A stretch of 64,000 nt of DNA from Onchidella celtica (lineage: Eukaryota > Mollusca > Gastropoda > Systellommatophora > Onchidiidae). Each line of letters opens with the position of its first letter. The stretch's first letter is position 1. The DNA is taken from assembly GCA_963931925.1 (NCBI GenBank), contig OZ007581.1, positions 28,198,312 to 28,262,311 on the forward strand, written 5' to 3'. Of this stretch, positions 42,139-52,485 are shown piece by piece. The notes below the pieces were generated by a model, which was not told where the DNA came from, searched no databases, and saw nothing but the letters and a program-made list of their open reading frames with translations. The position numbers were made by a program, and so were the translations under genes.

Positions 42139-44412
42139 ATGGCGGAACTCCAACAACTAATGAAGTTGGGTAAGGAACTTGGCCTGGAGGGAGAGGAGCT
42201 ACGCGGCTGGATTAAAGAACAGCAGGCGGATTTGCGCGATGAGCGTGCTAAGGATAGAGAGCGAGAAAAAGAGGCTAAGGCTCAGGAGGAGGAAAGGGAG
42301 TTTAAGCAACAGGAAAGAGAGGCTAAGGAACGGGAGCAGGAGAGGGAGATAAAGTTAAAGGAGATAGAGGCGCAAGTAAAGATTGCGGAGTTAGAACTCA
42401 AGAAGAATACGCCAGCGAAAACGGCTGAGCGGCAGGTACACAATAAGGGTGGCGTTAGGATTAAGCTCCCTACGTTCGACGACCGGAAGGACGACATAGA
42501 CGCCTTCCTTTACAGGTTCGAACTGAACGCACAATTGCAATGGGGGGAAAATAAGGAATTATGGGCCACGTACCTGGCGTCGCTATTGCAGGGGCGAGCG
42601 TTAACATACTTTAAAGAGCTACAGCGCGAAGAGGTGCAAGATTACGATAAGCTGAAGGCTTTGCTGCTTCGCCGATTTGCGCGTACCGAGGAATATTTCC
42701 GGGAGCAGTTTAGGCGAGCACGTGCAGATACCAGGGAGGACTTTGCTGCCTTCGTCGCGAGACTAACGGAGTATTTCGCGAACTGGGTAGACTTGGCGCA
42801 TGTGGGCGCGGATTTTGCTAAACTGAAAGACTTAATGATCCGTGACCAGCTGTACGCGTCGTGCCACAAAGATCTGGTGGCTTTCCTGAAAGAGAACGAA
42901 CCCGCGACGGTGCAGGAGGCGTCTAAGTTGGCGGAAGCATACCGTACGGCACATCCGTCCAAACCAGTCGCCAGGGCGTACGTCCAAGATGCTGGGTACG
43001 TCGCCGTTGTCGAGGGGTCGCCGGCAGGACTTGGGGACAGGTCGCGTCAGCGTGGTGCCTATAGCGGGCAAGCCCAGGGGCAGCGTAGGGGCTATCACCA
43101 ATCACCGGCATATGGATCCGGTAAGTTTGACCGAGCAGGAGGGCTAGGTCGCGGTAATGGCCGGGGGCGAATTGTGACCTTTGCCGATGACCGACGGCAT
43201 AGGGACTCTAGTTCCGGTCGCGATGGGTCACGGGGACCCAGGCCTAGGGCAGCACAGGGAGCGGAGTGTTGGACTTGCGGACGCGTGGGTCACTTTTCGC
43301 GCGAGTGTAGGGCCGCGAAGTGTTGGAACTGCGGAAGAGCAGATCACATCAGCGTGAACTGCCCTGCAGGTAGGATAGCGGCGAACGTGGACAGTAGCTC
43401 CAGTCCATGTTCCCCAAATAAATTTCATCATGCGGCTGCGTGTGTTACATCGGACAACGGAGGCGGACAGTATTCTAAGTGTCCCAGTTGTGAGAAGTTA
43501 TTATCTTCCGGTGTTTTACCTTGTGGGAGAAAGATCCCCGTTATAAATTCATGTCATACAGGAGGTGGTCTTAGGGTTTATCCGGGGTTTGTTGGGGACG
43601 AACCGGTCTCGGTTTTACGAGATACAGGATCTACCGTTGTGGGAGTGCATAGGGATTGCATTCGGGATTCACAGCTTACAGGTGAGACTGTCCCGTGCAT
43701 CCAATTTTCGGGGGCCATTGAGAAATTACCCATGGCAAGAATAATGATAGATACACCTTTCCTTAGCGGGGAAGTCGAAGCAGTCGTTGGTTGTTTTCCA
43801 GGCGCCCAGCTCATCATTGGGAATGTATCACGGGTCGTTTCCCCTTCCGATGAGAACGTGCAAGCATGGTCGCAATCAAAAGGTATTGACTTTTGCGCCG
43901 CGGTCGAAACACGTCGACGGGTAGCTGATAAAGATAAGATTAGACCTTTGGCTACGCCAGCGGTCAACCTAGATATCACGCCAGAGCGCTTGGCGAGATT
44001 ACAAAGGGAGGACCCATCATTAAACCCATGTTTTGGGGAAGCGCGAACCGAGAAAACGAGGAAATATAAGAACGGGTCATCTTCTTTTTTTGTCCAGGGG
44101 GGCATTCTGTTCCGTATGTACGTCACGGTGGCTTCCGTTCAAAAGCAGGTCGTCGTGCCACGGTCGTTAATTGCTACAGTATTGCGTCTGGCCCATGATG
44201 TTCCATTAGCGGGTCATATGGGAAGTACTAGAACCAAGCAGAGAGTTCTGAAAGATTTTTATTGGCCGTCAGTATACAGAGATGTACGTTTATATTGTAA
44301 GACGTGCAGTGCGTGCCAAAAGACGACGCATGAGGGTCGTTCACCCCAGGCTCCTCGTCAAAAGATCCCCACGGTTTCGGAACCGTTTAAAAAGGTTTCA
44401 GTACCTTGTTGA
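42139..44412 (+). CDS. Family A Gag-protease-integrase N-terminal polyprotein
   Basis: Starts at ATG 42139; 757 residues. Residues 20-95 are a charged Glu/Lys/Arg coiled coil. Residues 105-265 are a Ty3/Gypsy-type capsid (IKLPTFDDRKDDIDAFLYRF, LLQGRALTYFKELQREE, FRRARADTREDFAAFVARL). An Arg/Gly-rich linker follows, then two CCHC knuckles CWTCGRVGHFSREC (377) and CWNCGRADHISVNC (395). The protease has DTGS at 495-498. The integrase zinc domain is LAHDVPLAGHMGSTR ... CKTCSACQKT. The frame then ends abruptly at VSEPFKKVSV plus two aberrant residues and a stop, where the catalytic core should begin. Gag and protease share one frame with no stop or frameshift between them. Confidence 0.92.
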   Translation: MAELQQLMKLGKELGLEGEELRGWIKEQQADLRDERAKDREREKEAKAQEEEREFKQQEREAKEREQEREIKLKEIEAQVKIAELELKKNTPAKTAERQVHNKGGVRIKLPTFDDRKDDIDAFLYRFELNAQLQWGENKELWATYLASLLQGRALTYFKELQREEVQDYDKLKALLLRRFARTEEYFREQFRRARADTREDFAAFVARLTEYFANWVDLAHVGADFAKLKDLMIRDQLYASCHKDLVAFLKENEPATVQEASKLAEAYRTAHPSKPVARAYVQDAGYVAVVEGSPAGLGDRSRQRGAYSGQAQGQRRGYHQSPAYGSGKFDRAGGLGRGNGRGRIVTFADDRRHRDSSSGRDGSRGPRPRAAQGAECWTCGRVGHFSRECRAAKCWNCGRADHISVNCPAGRIAANVDSSSSPCSPNKFHHAAACVTSDNGGGQYSKCPSCEKLLSSGVLPCGRKIPVINSCHTGGGLRVYPGFVGDEPVSVLRDTGSTVVGVHRDCIRDSQLTGETVPCIQFSGAIEKLPMARIMIDTPFLSGEVEAVVGCFPGAQLIIGNVSRVVSPSDENVQAWSQSKGIDFCAAVETRRRVADKDKIRPLATPAVNLDITPERLARLQREDPSLNPCFGEARTEKTRKYKNGSSSFFVQGGILFRMYVTVASVQKQVVVPRSLIATVLRLAHDVPLAGHMGSTRTKQRVLKDFYWPSVYRDVRLYCKTCSACQKTTHEGRSPQAPRQKIPTVSEPFKKVSVPC

Positions 44413-46246
44413 TTTAAGAGAAAGACTATCTTCAGCGCGCACTATGGCAGAAGAAGCTTCTGGTATCGCTTCGAAAAGAGCAAAAGACTATAAACATAGA
44501 GGTTCCAAACTGAGAATTTTTAAGCCAGGAGACAAGGTTCTGTTGTTGTTACCTACGGACCATAATAAGTTATTGATGACATGGAAAGGTCCTTATGTTA
44601 TTGAGCGAGTTGTTTCAAAGGTAGATTACGCTATCCACATTGATGGAGCGAGTAAGGTTTTCCATGTTAATATGCTACAGAGATTTTATGAGAGACCACA
44701 GTATCTGTGTGCACAGACAAGACCAGAGGAGACTGTCTTCTCTACTGCTTGTACGGGGGTCGTAGACCAGTTGGACTGTGACGTAAGCGACACCGAGGCG
44801 CAGGAAGAGTTACAAATTCAATTGCCGGAGTTAACTGCGACACAAGGTTACAGGGACGTAAAAATTAACCCTGACCTTACGAGTTCAAGGAGTAGGGAAC
44901 TTGAGACCCTGTTAGCGTCATTCCCGGACGTTGTTACGGATTTGCCGGGTCGCACTACGGTGATCCAGCACCAAATAAAGTTGACTTCGGATAAGCCAGT
45001 ATTTCTTAAACCGTATCCGTTGCCTTTTTCTTCGAGAGATAGAGTCATAAAGGAAGTTGAGTCAATGTTGAAGTTAGATGTGATAGAACCATCAACATCG
45101 CCGTATTCATCACCCATCGTCCTCGTGAAAAAACTTGATGGATCGGTGCGGTTCTGTATTGATTTTCGAAGATTGAACACTATTACGGTAGGCGATAGGG
45201 AGCCTATCCCGTTTCAGGAGGAATTAATAGCTTCATTGGCCGAGTCCACGTGGTTTTCCAAGATAGATTTGACGAAAGGGTATTGGGAAATCCCGCTTAC
45301 TGAGGAGTCTAAACAATACACGGCGTTCCAAACGCCCATTGGATTATTCCAATTCAAGGTCATGCCATTCGGGTTGGTGAACGCGCCAGCGACGTTTGCA
45401 CGATTAATGAGATTAGTGTTGAAGGACATACCTAATGTCGTGTCATTCTTTGACGATATAGCATGCCATACGTCGACATGGTCTGATCATATTCAGACAC
45501 TAACAGTAATTTTTCAACGATTACGTCATTTTGGGTTAACTGCTAAACCCGCAAAGATGGATTTGGCATGTCCAGAGATAATATTCTTAGGACATATTGT
45601 GGGTAGAGGTGTTCAGAGACCTGAAGTAACGAAAATTGACAAGTTGGTAGGGTTGCAAATCCCTAAAACAAAGAAACAAGTCAGAAGCTTAGTGGGAATT
45701 TTAAATTATTACAGAAAGTTCATTCCAAATTTTTCCTCCTTGTCATCTTCTCTTACTGACCTTACTAAGAAGGGACAACCCGATAAGGTCCAGTGGACGT
45801 CTGAATGTCAGACAGCATTTGATAATTTGGTGACAGCATTGTCATCGTCACCCATTCTGATATTACCCGATTTTCGATCTAATTTTATCCTCAGAACGGA
45901 TGCGTCGGACTCTGGTGTCGGCGCTTGTCTTCTACAGGAGAAGAACGAATGTCTCCATCCTGTATGTTATGTCAGTAGGAAGTTATTGCAGAGAGAAAGA
46001 AAGTATTCTGTGATAGAGCGTGAGTGTCTTGCCATTGTGTGGTCCGTCCAGAAATTGGGACGTTATCTCATGGGACGAGAATTTTGTATCCAGACAGACC
46101 ACAAGCCACTGACATTTTTGTCGAAGAATCGTTCGTCCAGCCCACGCTTATCTAGATGGGCATTGGCTTTGCAGCCGTATACCTTCGTTATTCAACCAAT
46201 TCCAGGAACCAGCAATCATATCGCCGACTACCTTAGTCGAGCCTAG
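44390..46246 (+). pseudogene. Family A integrase C-terminus, reverse transcriptase, RNase H
   Basis: Open to the stop at 46246 but out of frame with gag because of the 44400 deletion. In order: YLVDLRERLSSARTMAEEA; integrase C-terminal LLMTWKGPYVIERVVSKVDY and FHVNMLQRFYERP; reverse transcriptase VIEPSTSPYSSPIVLVKK, FCIDFRRLNTIT, FSKIDLTKGYWEIPL, VMPFGLVNAPATF and the catalytic FFDDI (usual Y is F); connection VRSLVGILNYYRKFIPNFSS; and RNase H LRTDASDSGVGACLLQ, IERECLAIVWSVQKLGRYLM, IQTDHKPLTFL, ending IADYLSRA. No other break is seen. It has no start codon of its own at the junction, so translation would require an internal start or a corrected frame. Confidence 0.9.
44398..44404 (+). other. 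Deletion junction removing the integrase core
   Basis: Left of the junction is the start of the core region (PFKKVSV); right of it is the region after the core (FQYLVDLRERL). In family B the corresponding interval is about 510 bases (25938-26448), so a deletion of roughly that size took all three DDE residues. CAGTA at the junction may be microhomology, but the undeleted sequence is needed to tell. Confidence 0.85.
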
Positions 46247-46602
46247 GGCAAGATTTCAGGAGCTTATACATCGGAGGACAGGAACATTGACAGGATCTGT
46301 GTGAATGAGTCGACTTTAAAATATTGACATTATAAATATGATATGAAGAATGGTTGATAGGTTGAGTGGTTTTTGATTCTGTATTAAGTATTGTGATTAG
46401 TTAGCTATTCATGATGTGACACATATATGCATATTGCAGACCATATTGATCCCCATATTTTCCCCTGATTTCGGTATTTTATATACTGGGGGAACCGCTA
46501 GGTCAGTTTTTTTAGTGTAGGTATTGCTCACGCTCACTCGTTGACAGTCATCTTGATGCGATTTGAAATTAATTGCATTAATTTTTTTGGGGTGGGGGAT
46601 GA
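46247..46602 (+). other. Family A 3' untranslated region and polypurine tract
   Basis: AT-rich, ending in GGGGTGGGGGATGA directly before the 3' LTR. The same GGGGTGGGGGATG precedes the family B LTRs (28872 and 52236), so this priming motif is shared by both families. Confidence 0.75.
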
Positions 46603-47400
46603 TGTCACGAGTGGAGTGATTGCAATTAAGGGGATTGCTACAGAGCGGGTGTAGAGTAAGAAGGGCTCACAGTAGACAGCAAGTTAAGCGTGCTGTTGTG
46701 AGTAGTGGGGGGGTCTGAAGGAGGCGAAAGCGCTGTATAACTATCACTGCAAGTTAGAAGGTCCGACGGAGCGGACCTGTGAATAAGAGCCCATCGGGCG
46801 GACATAAAGGAAGCAGTCGAGAAGACTAGTGGAAGAGTCTTTCCAGTAATGACTGGTGTCGGGGACGGGCCGAAGAGCCACCTCGATGAGCACAAGTGAT
46901 AGGCCAGCATAGGGCCGGGGGCCATACATAGGCCAGAAGTGAGACTGTCGGTGCAGGACAGTAGAGGCACATAAAGTCGTGGCAGTCAGGCCACGGACAG
47001 GGACGTAGATATGAGAGTGAATGAGATACTATATTATTGCCATGATGATGGGCAAGTGAACTGATAAGTTGTATGACAATAGGAAGGTGATGTTGAGAGA
47101 CTGCGGTGCCAGTGAATCATTAATGTACTATTAAGACCCTGAGGGGAGAGGCTGAGGCCGAAGTGCCTTTAGAAGTAACTACCGGATCGTGGATCCGAGG
47201 AAGAGTGCATGTGAGAGTAAGGCCGTTGTACGGCAGTGAAGTTCAATAATATAATGTATGTAATTGCGCTATTATCTGTATAATTTATGTATAATAAATG
47301 TGTGAGTCTGATGGATTGTTTTGTTAAGTGTTAAACTTGTTTGTTCGTGATTGTCGTCCTGTCATAAACTATTACATCTCCCAGTCTGGGATTTGTGACA
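46603..47400 (+). repeat. Family A 3' LTR
   Basis: 798 bp with the same ends as the 5' LTR. The only difference I find is GAGTGATTGC here for GAGTGAGTGC in the 5' copy. Confidence 0.95.
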
Positions 47401-47405
47401 GTGTG
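47401..47405. repeat. Element A target-site duplication, right
   Basis: GTGTG immediately after the 3' LTR; five bases is the normal Ty3/Gypsy duplication length. Confidence 0.85.
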
Positions 47406-48336
47406 CATGGAGCTATTAATAATTATTTAATGTTATTACATGTAGTACCTCCATGGATGTGTGTCACATTTGATTAAGGTTCCATGCCACGTCACTTCAT
47501 GTATTGCGACCGACATAGGAGTCATGATATTATATGTTCATATGATGATAGTTGAGGTCTGTGTGCCATGCTCTTAAAAGCTCTATGAAAGTGAATTTCT
47601 CTTATGAGAGTATATAGTCATTCTTATCTTATCTTACCTTATCTATGATTATGGTGGAGAATTTTATGGTTATTAAATATCATATAATTGTGTTTAAATG
47701 TTCCTTTTACTAACCGTGATCTTAATGTCATAGATAGATGAGATTAACGATACACTCACATTTTTTTTTCTGTTTTTTCTTTTTGGTGACTTTGAAATAA
47801 TTTGTGAAAGAGAATATGATTTTTTATATATTTTTTTTAAAATTAAGTCTAGGTTGATGTTTTTTTCTCATTGGAAAGTGTTTTTTTTTTTTTTACGATG
47901 GAACTTTTTCCAATTTCAAGTAAAGCCCTCTGGATATTGTATTGCTTTCAACTTTTCCTTTTTTCTTTTTTTTTTTTTTCATTGCTTTTTCGGTTTTTTT
48001 GTTTCAAACCCACAATTTTATTGATTCTGTTTATTATATAAACAATAAATATATTTACTTAATGTATCAGGTGCCAGAGATCCGCTTCGATTTTTCTACA
48101 CATACATTTTGTTCTAAGGTATCCTAAAAAATATTAATAAAAATCCAGGGGTAAAATTTAACACGCAAATTGTGAATTGACATTTAAATTTAGGCAGCTT
48201 TTAAGGCTTTTGGAAACTGTTGAGAGTGCATTCTCAAAACTGAATAACGACATGCACTTTAACATAATATTGTATACATAACACATTTTGTTTGGACCAA
48301 TCGTGTTTAGTAAGTTTGTACTTGAATTATATTGCT
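47406..48336. other. AT-rich spacer between elements A and the family B derivative
   Basis: Long T runs (47759-47768, 47881-47894, 47969-47980), no coding signal. The T-rich frame at 47942-48127 is an artefact. Confidence 0.45.
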
Positions 48337-49587
48337 TGTCAAGAACAGATTTGATTCATAAATGTTTCCACTGAGTAAATTTTTGTGAGAGAGCAGTGAG
48401 TAATTTTTACAAACGTAATTATTGTGCGAGCCAGCATAACTTGGTCTCGTAAACAATTTGTTTTGAACAGTTTTTTTCCTAATAGATAGACAGAAGGTGT
48501 GGGGAAGGATAGACGGACAGCGTAGGTGTGCATGACTGAGCACTTTTTATATCTCGTGTTTTGAACTAGGTTTAGTAGAGAGGGAAGGGGTGAGTAGGAA
48601 TTAAATGTTATTGAGACGTCTGTTGACGTACAGAAAATCCGTGATCCAGAGTAAAAGCTCGGGGTTTTGAACATGTTAAGAATTTATTGCTATAAAATTA
48701 CATTTTATTGTCTTGAGTGATTCGACCTTTGATGTCGACCCAAGGTCGTTCCGTAGGGCTGTTACTTAAAATAACTCGGTTCGGCAGCTGAGCTAGAGGT
48801 GGTTGCACCAATCAAATGTATGAATCTGGACGGAAGGTCGAGACATAGCTTTAGTATTTAAACCCGTGCAGAGCTTAGATAGAGGCCACATGTAGACAAT
48901 CCATTTACGAGGTGGACGGCGAGCTCTCAGCCAGATGAGAAGTCATAGAGACGCAGCGATTGAGCTGATATGTACAGTGATGGAGCATTGTCAGAAATCT
49001 ACGCTCCTGAGCCCAAGCCTACTTGTTTGAGCATTAAACCCACAGCGCTAATATCAACAGCCCTCACATTGTGAGGGCCGAATGGTGAGCTAAAGATTTT
49101 AATTCCATGCTGAATTTACAGCCACCTACACATGTAGACTGTTGACCAGTACTGCCAGACCACATGCATTTCCCGCGACCACGTGTGAACTACACCAGAG
49201 CGCGCCTGGCAGAGACGCTATATATATAAATATGTTTTAGTATGAAGAGAGATAGAACTTTAAACCTTACAGGATCCGTCGCCCTCGGGCGCGGATTCTT
49301 TTGAATGTAAATTTATTGTGACTTAGATAACTTCATATTACATTGCCTTAAGTACTTCATAGTTGCTCCTCAGCTTAGCTGAGCATTTTCAGTTGCTATT
49401 GTATTCGTTATCTATTGTATATTTTATCTTTGAATTTGTTAGATATATAAACTTTGCAGTCTGTTACTCAAATTGATTTATTTAGTTTTTAGAGTGAAAG
49501 TTGTTTAATTGTTGTTGTTTTTTTGTGCTCGTGTGATTGGGAAGCGGACCTCTTGATCTATATTCCCCAAAATCCCGATCCGCGACA
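48337..49587 (+). repeat. Family B 5' LTR of the derivative
   Basis: 1251 bp, TGTCAAGAACAG ... GATCCGCGACA. TATA-like AGTATTTAAACCCG near 48862. Closely similar to 28872-30107 in U3 but diverged in U5, so the two elements belong to different subfamilies. Confidence 0.85.
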
Positions 49588-49588
49588 C

Positions 49589-49606
49589 TGGAGGGGACAC
49601 TACACG
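49589..49606 (+). other. Primer-binding-site-like sequence
   Basis: TGGAGGGGACACTACACG starts one base after the LTR, the same spacing as in family A. It begins TGG as expected for tRNA priming, but I cannot assign the tRNA. Confidence 0.5.
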
Positions 49607-51595
49607 TCATTGTTTAATTTATAGTTTATTTAGATTAGATTATAATATCGTTTTTCTCTTTGATTAACTTTTGTTTCTTTTCAGTTTCAGTGCTCACGTG
49701 GTCTTCACGTTGAGCTACTTTAATTACTTCATTGTATTTAGTTTTGTATACTGCTTTCTTTGATTATTTGTCCCACATATTTCCGGCTCTCCTATTGACC
49801 CGAGGATCGAGGCCAAGGAGACTTCAACGTAACTGAACGAAGAAAGACAAACGTACTGACTGTGGTGTACGCAAAGGCTAAAGGAATCTCCACCAGTTCC
49901 TTGAGTTAAGTGATTCCATCCTTAATATTGTCTGCGTTAAGGAGTTGAGTGTTCCTCCTTCTGTTTTACAGGCTGATTTTACTTTTTCTCTGTGTTTAGG
50001 AACTCACGGGCGGTGGCGAGGGCATTCTTACGTTTGCGGGTCCCCCCTGCCAAAGTGGTGGCTTGGTCGCAGACTCTGCCGTCTCGACGACAGATTGTGC
50101 GGTCTCGCAACACCAGTGGTTATTGAAACTGTGGGAAGTCGCATTCGCGAGAACGGACTTTGATAGGGATCTGTACACTTTGTTTAGATTGTAGCGTTTC
50201 CATCTTCCTCGTTGTTTTAGGAAGACGTCTCTCTTGTCCTCTTCTTAATCCTATCTGTAAATATGTTCAGACTGTAGAGTTTGTTATTGTCCGTCTTTTC
50301 TTGTTGGTCTGGCGTCTAGTTTCCTGTTGTTTTTTTTATTACACCTTACGTACATTATAATTATACATTCCTTTGTTTAATATAATGCCTGTGTGAGTCA
50401 TGTGTCTACATTGACACATTGATTGAGTAATTTGATCTGGTTATTGAGAGTAACGATTTTATTGAATTGTTGGAACCCGTGCAGTTAGCACACTGCCAGT
50501 TCTATGGAGCTTATTAAGCGTCATGTATAACCGATCTCGTCTTTATATTGACGAGCTCCCGAGAGGGCAGTATTAGACTGTTTAGGGAGGTGATTTTTTT
50601 TTGTGTAGTGATGAATAGTGAGTATTGATTTTATTGTCGGCTGGTGCCGCCGCCCGAAGAGCAATGAATTTGTCTCATGGGAAGAGTCTGTATCATCAGT
50701 ATCGAGGTGATGTCGATATAAGAGCTATGTGAAATATATATATTGAGTATACTTTTTTTTAGTCGTCTGCGTATGACGTCGACCCGTGGAGAGCAATAAT
50801 GAGATTGCCTCATGGGATGGATGATATTGGTATTTTTCGATTATTTGAGAGGTTTGGCAGTGCTAACGTAGTACACTGCGTATCCGCGTATTCGCGTGTT
50901 ATTGTTGAACCTTCTTACAGGCATTGTAAGCCCTCAGGGCAGTGTAAGGCCACAGGCAGTGTAAGACGCCGAGATGCAGTGTAAGGCCTCTGGGGAGTGT
51001 AAGGCCACAGGCAGTGTAAGACCGACGGGCAGTGTAAGACCGACCGGTTATGTAAGGAAGGGAGTATTCGCGTTTTTGAGATTTTTTGCAGTGGTAACAG
51101 AGGACACTGCGTGGTCGCGTTTTAAGAAGTTGTGAAGAAGAGTGGAGTTGTTTTTTTTATACAACCGATTATGTCTATGGTTTTCCGCGTTTCGTGGACC
51201 ATCTAACGTAATACTAGATATGACAAGTAAGAATACTGATTATGATTGTAACTCTCCATGCGGTCAGTGGATGAGTTATCTAAGAACATACCCGATATGG
51301 ATATTGAATTGAACCGATTATGACTATATACCGAGATGACTGTGAACTTGACGTGTGCATGGCTTGCGTACGGAAACGGCGCATTAAATTAACTGCTATC
51401 GCCTGGTGGCACCTCATCTATCCCGGATTGGATATAATTAGAAATAGATTAAAGTGTGTTATTTAATTGAGATTTAGATTATTGTTGAATGCGAGAAGCG
51501 CTATATAATTCTTAAATCGAGACGAGCGCTACGCAGATTTTGAAAGAGTACGTCAGGCTAATTATCTTGTCGACGTTTGTTATTTCAGCTTCACT
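49607..51595 (+). other. Non-coding structured leader of the family B derivative
   Basis: About 2 kb without long frames. It includes a segment shared with the family A leader (50175-50275) and the duplicated motifs GAGAGCAATAATGAGATTGC and AGAGCAATGAATTTGTCTCA (50784 and 50657). A GCAGTGxTAACxxAGxACACTGCG motif occurs at 50856 and 51092, with a related GCAGTTAGCACACTGCC at 50480. There is also a 17-bp tandem array (50920-51057). These repeats give strong stem potential. Confidence 0.6.
50920..51057 (+). repeat. 17-bp tandem array in the leader
   Basis: Seven to eight units of GGCAGTGTAAGGCCACA and variants (GGCAGTGTAAGACCGAC, GATGCAGTGTAAGGCCTC). The AGTGTAAG core is nearly invariant while the spacer varies. 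Confidence 0.75.
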
Positions 51596-51655
51596 ATGGC
51601 GACATTTATAATTGATAAACCAGAATATGTTGCTGTTTTATATAGAGACTGTTAA
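51596..51655 (+). pseudogene. Remnant start of family B gag (19 codons)
   Basis: ATG at 51596 opens MATFIIDKPEYVAVLYRDC and then meets TAA as the sequence switches to the element's 3' untranslated region. It marks where the internal gag-pol deletion begins. The missing part cannot be compared because family B element 24886-30107 lacks this region. Confidence 0.5.
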
Positions 51656-52235
51656 GCATTGAGGTTGAGCATTTTTCACCTTTTTCGGAGACCGTGGATG
51701 GTTTCACAAGATATTGTCCTACCAATTATGGACATTCTTTCTCAAAATTTCCATGTGATTCCTTTTTCCACTAGCGTCCATCCTGATCATGACCTGAGTT
51801 CCAGACAACCTTGACGCCTTTGTCTGCGGGTCAATGAGATGAGAAAATGGCAAACCGAGCGACCAGACCTACTGCTGCCAGGATACCATTACTTTAGTTA
51901 ACTATTGTTCGTTCATGTTCTATGAATGTATTAATTACGCTCAGTGAAGCGATGAGCTAGTTGCTCAATATTTCAGTCTTTACAGTATGTCTGTGTGACA
52001 GAAGTTTATCACTTTAATTCTTAAGTGCTAAAATAATTATATATTATCACAGAACGTCGCATATAAATATACATATGCTATTGTCCATCGATAATGCACG
52101 TTCTTAGAATTTTTTTTTTACTTTCAGTAACGATATATTTTTTACTATATAGCCCTTTCCAAAGTACTATTACATAGCAACGTTAGTAGACAGTTATGTC
52201 GTTCAAACCCTAAGTTTTCACTGGGGTGGGGGATG
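51656..52235 (+). other. Family B 3' untranslated region copy
   Basis: Nearly identical to 28289-28871 (for example GGTTGAGCATTTTTCACCTT, GACCTACTGCTGCCAGGATA), ending in GGGGTGGGGGATG. Confidence 0.85.
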
Positions 52236-52485
52236 TGTCAAGAACAGATTTGATTCATAAATGTTTCCACTGAGTAAATTTTTGTGAGATAGCAGTGAGT
52301 AATTTTTACAAACGTAATTATTGTGCGAGCCAGCATAACTTGGTCTCGTAAACAATTTGTTTTGAACAGTTTTTTTCCTAATAGATAGACAGAAGGTGTG
52401 GGGAAGGATAGACGGACGGCGTAGGTGTGCATGACTGAGCACTTTTTATATCTCGTGTTTTGAACTAGGTTTAGTAGAGAGGGAA
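52236..52485 (+). repeat. Truncated family B 3' LTR
   Basis: Matches the first 250 bases of 48337-49587 up to AGTAGAGAGGGAA, then changes to unrelated sequence. Confidence 0.85.

Larger units (their letters stand above)
40360..47400 (+). mobile_element. Family A LTR retrotransposon, young, integrase-core deleted
   Basis: A complete provirus-like layout of 7041 bp: 798-bp LTRs, primer site, leader, a single gag-protease-integrase frame, reverse transcriptase-RNase H, polypurine tract and 5-bp GTGTG duplications outside. By eye the LTRs differ at one position (G at 40377, T at 46620). Pol order is PR-INT-RT-RH, as in Gmr1-type Ty3/Gypsy elements and as in family B. The integrase catalytic core is missing (junction about 44398-44404), which also shifts the frame. 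The element could still make Gag but not its own integrase or an in-frame RT fusion. Confidence 0.93.
48337..52485 (+). mobile_element. Family B non-coding derivative (LARD-like)
   Basis: Layout: full 1251-bp 5' LTR, leader with primer site, the first 19 codons of a gag-like frame, then directly the 3' untranslated region, polypurine tract and the first 250 bases of the 3' LTR. All of protease, integrase, reverse transcriptase and RNase H is absent, so mobility would depend on proteins made elsewhere. The 3' LTR is cut at 52485 and the downstream sequence is unrelated, so a target duplication cannot be checked. Confidence 0.85.

Noticed and set aside
50920..51057. CRISPR-like array
   Set aside because: Units are too short, contiguous and variable, within a retroelement leader in a eukaryotic genome.
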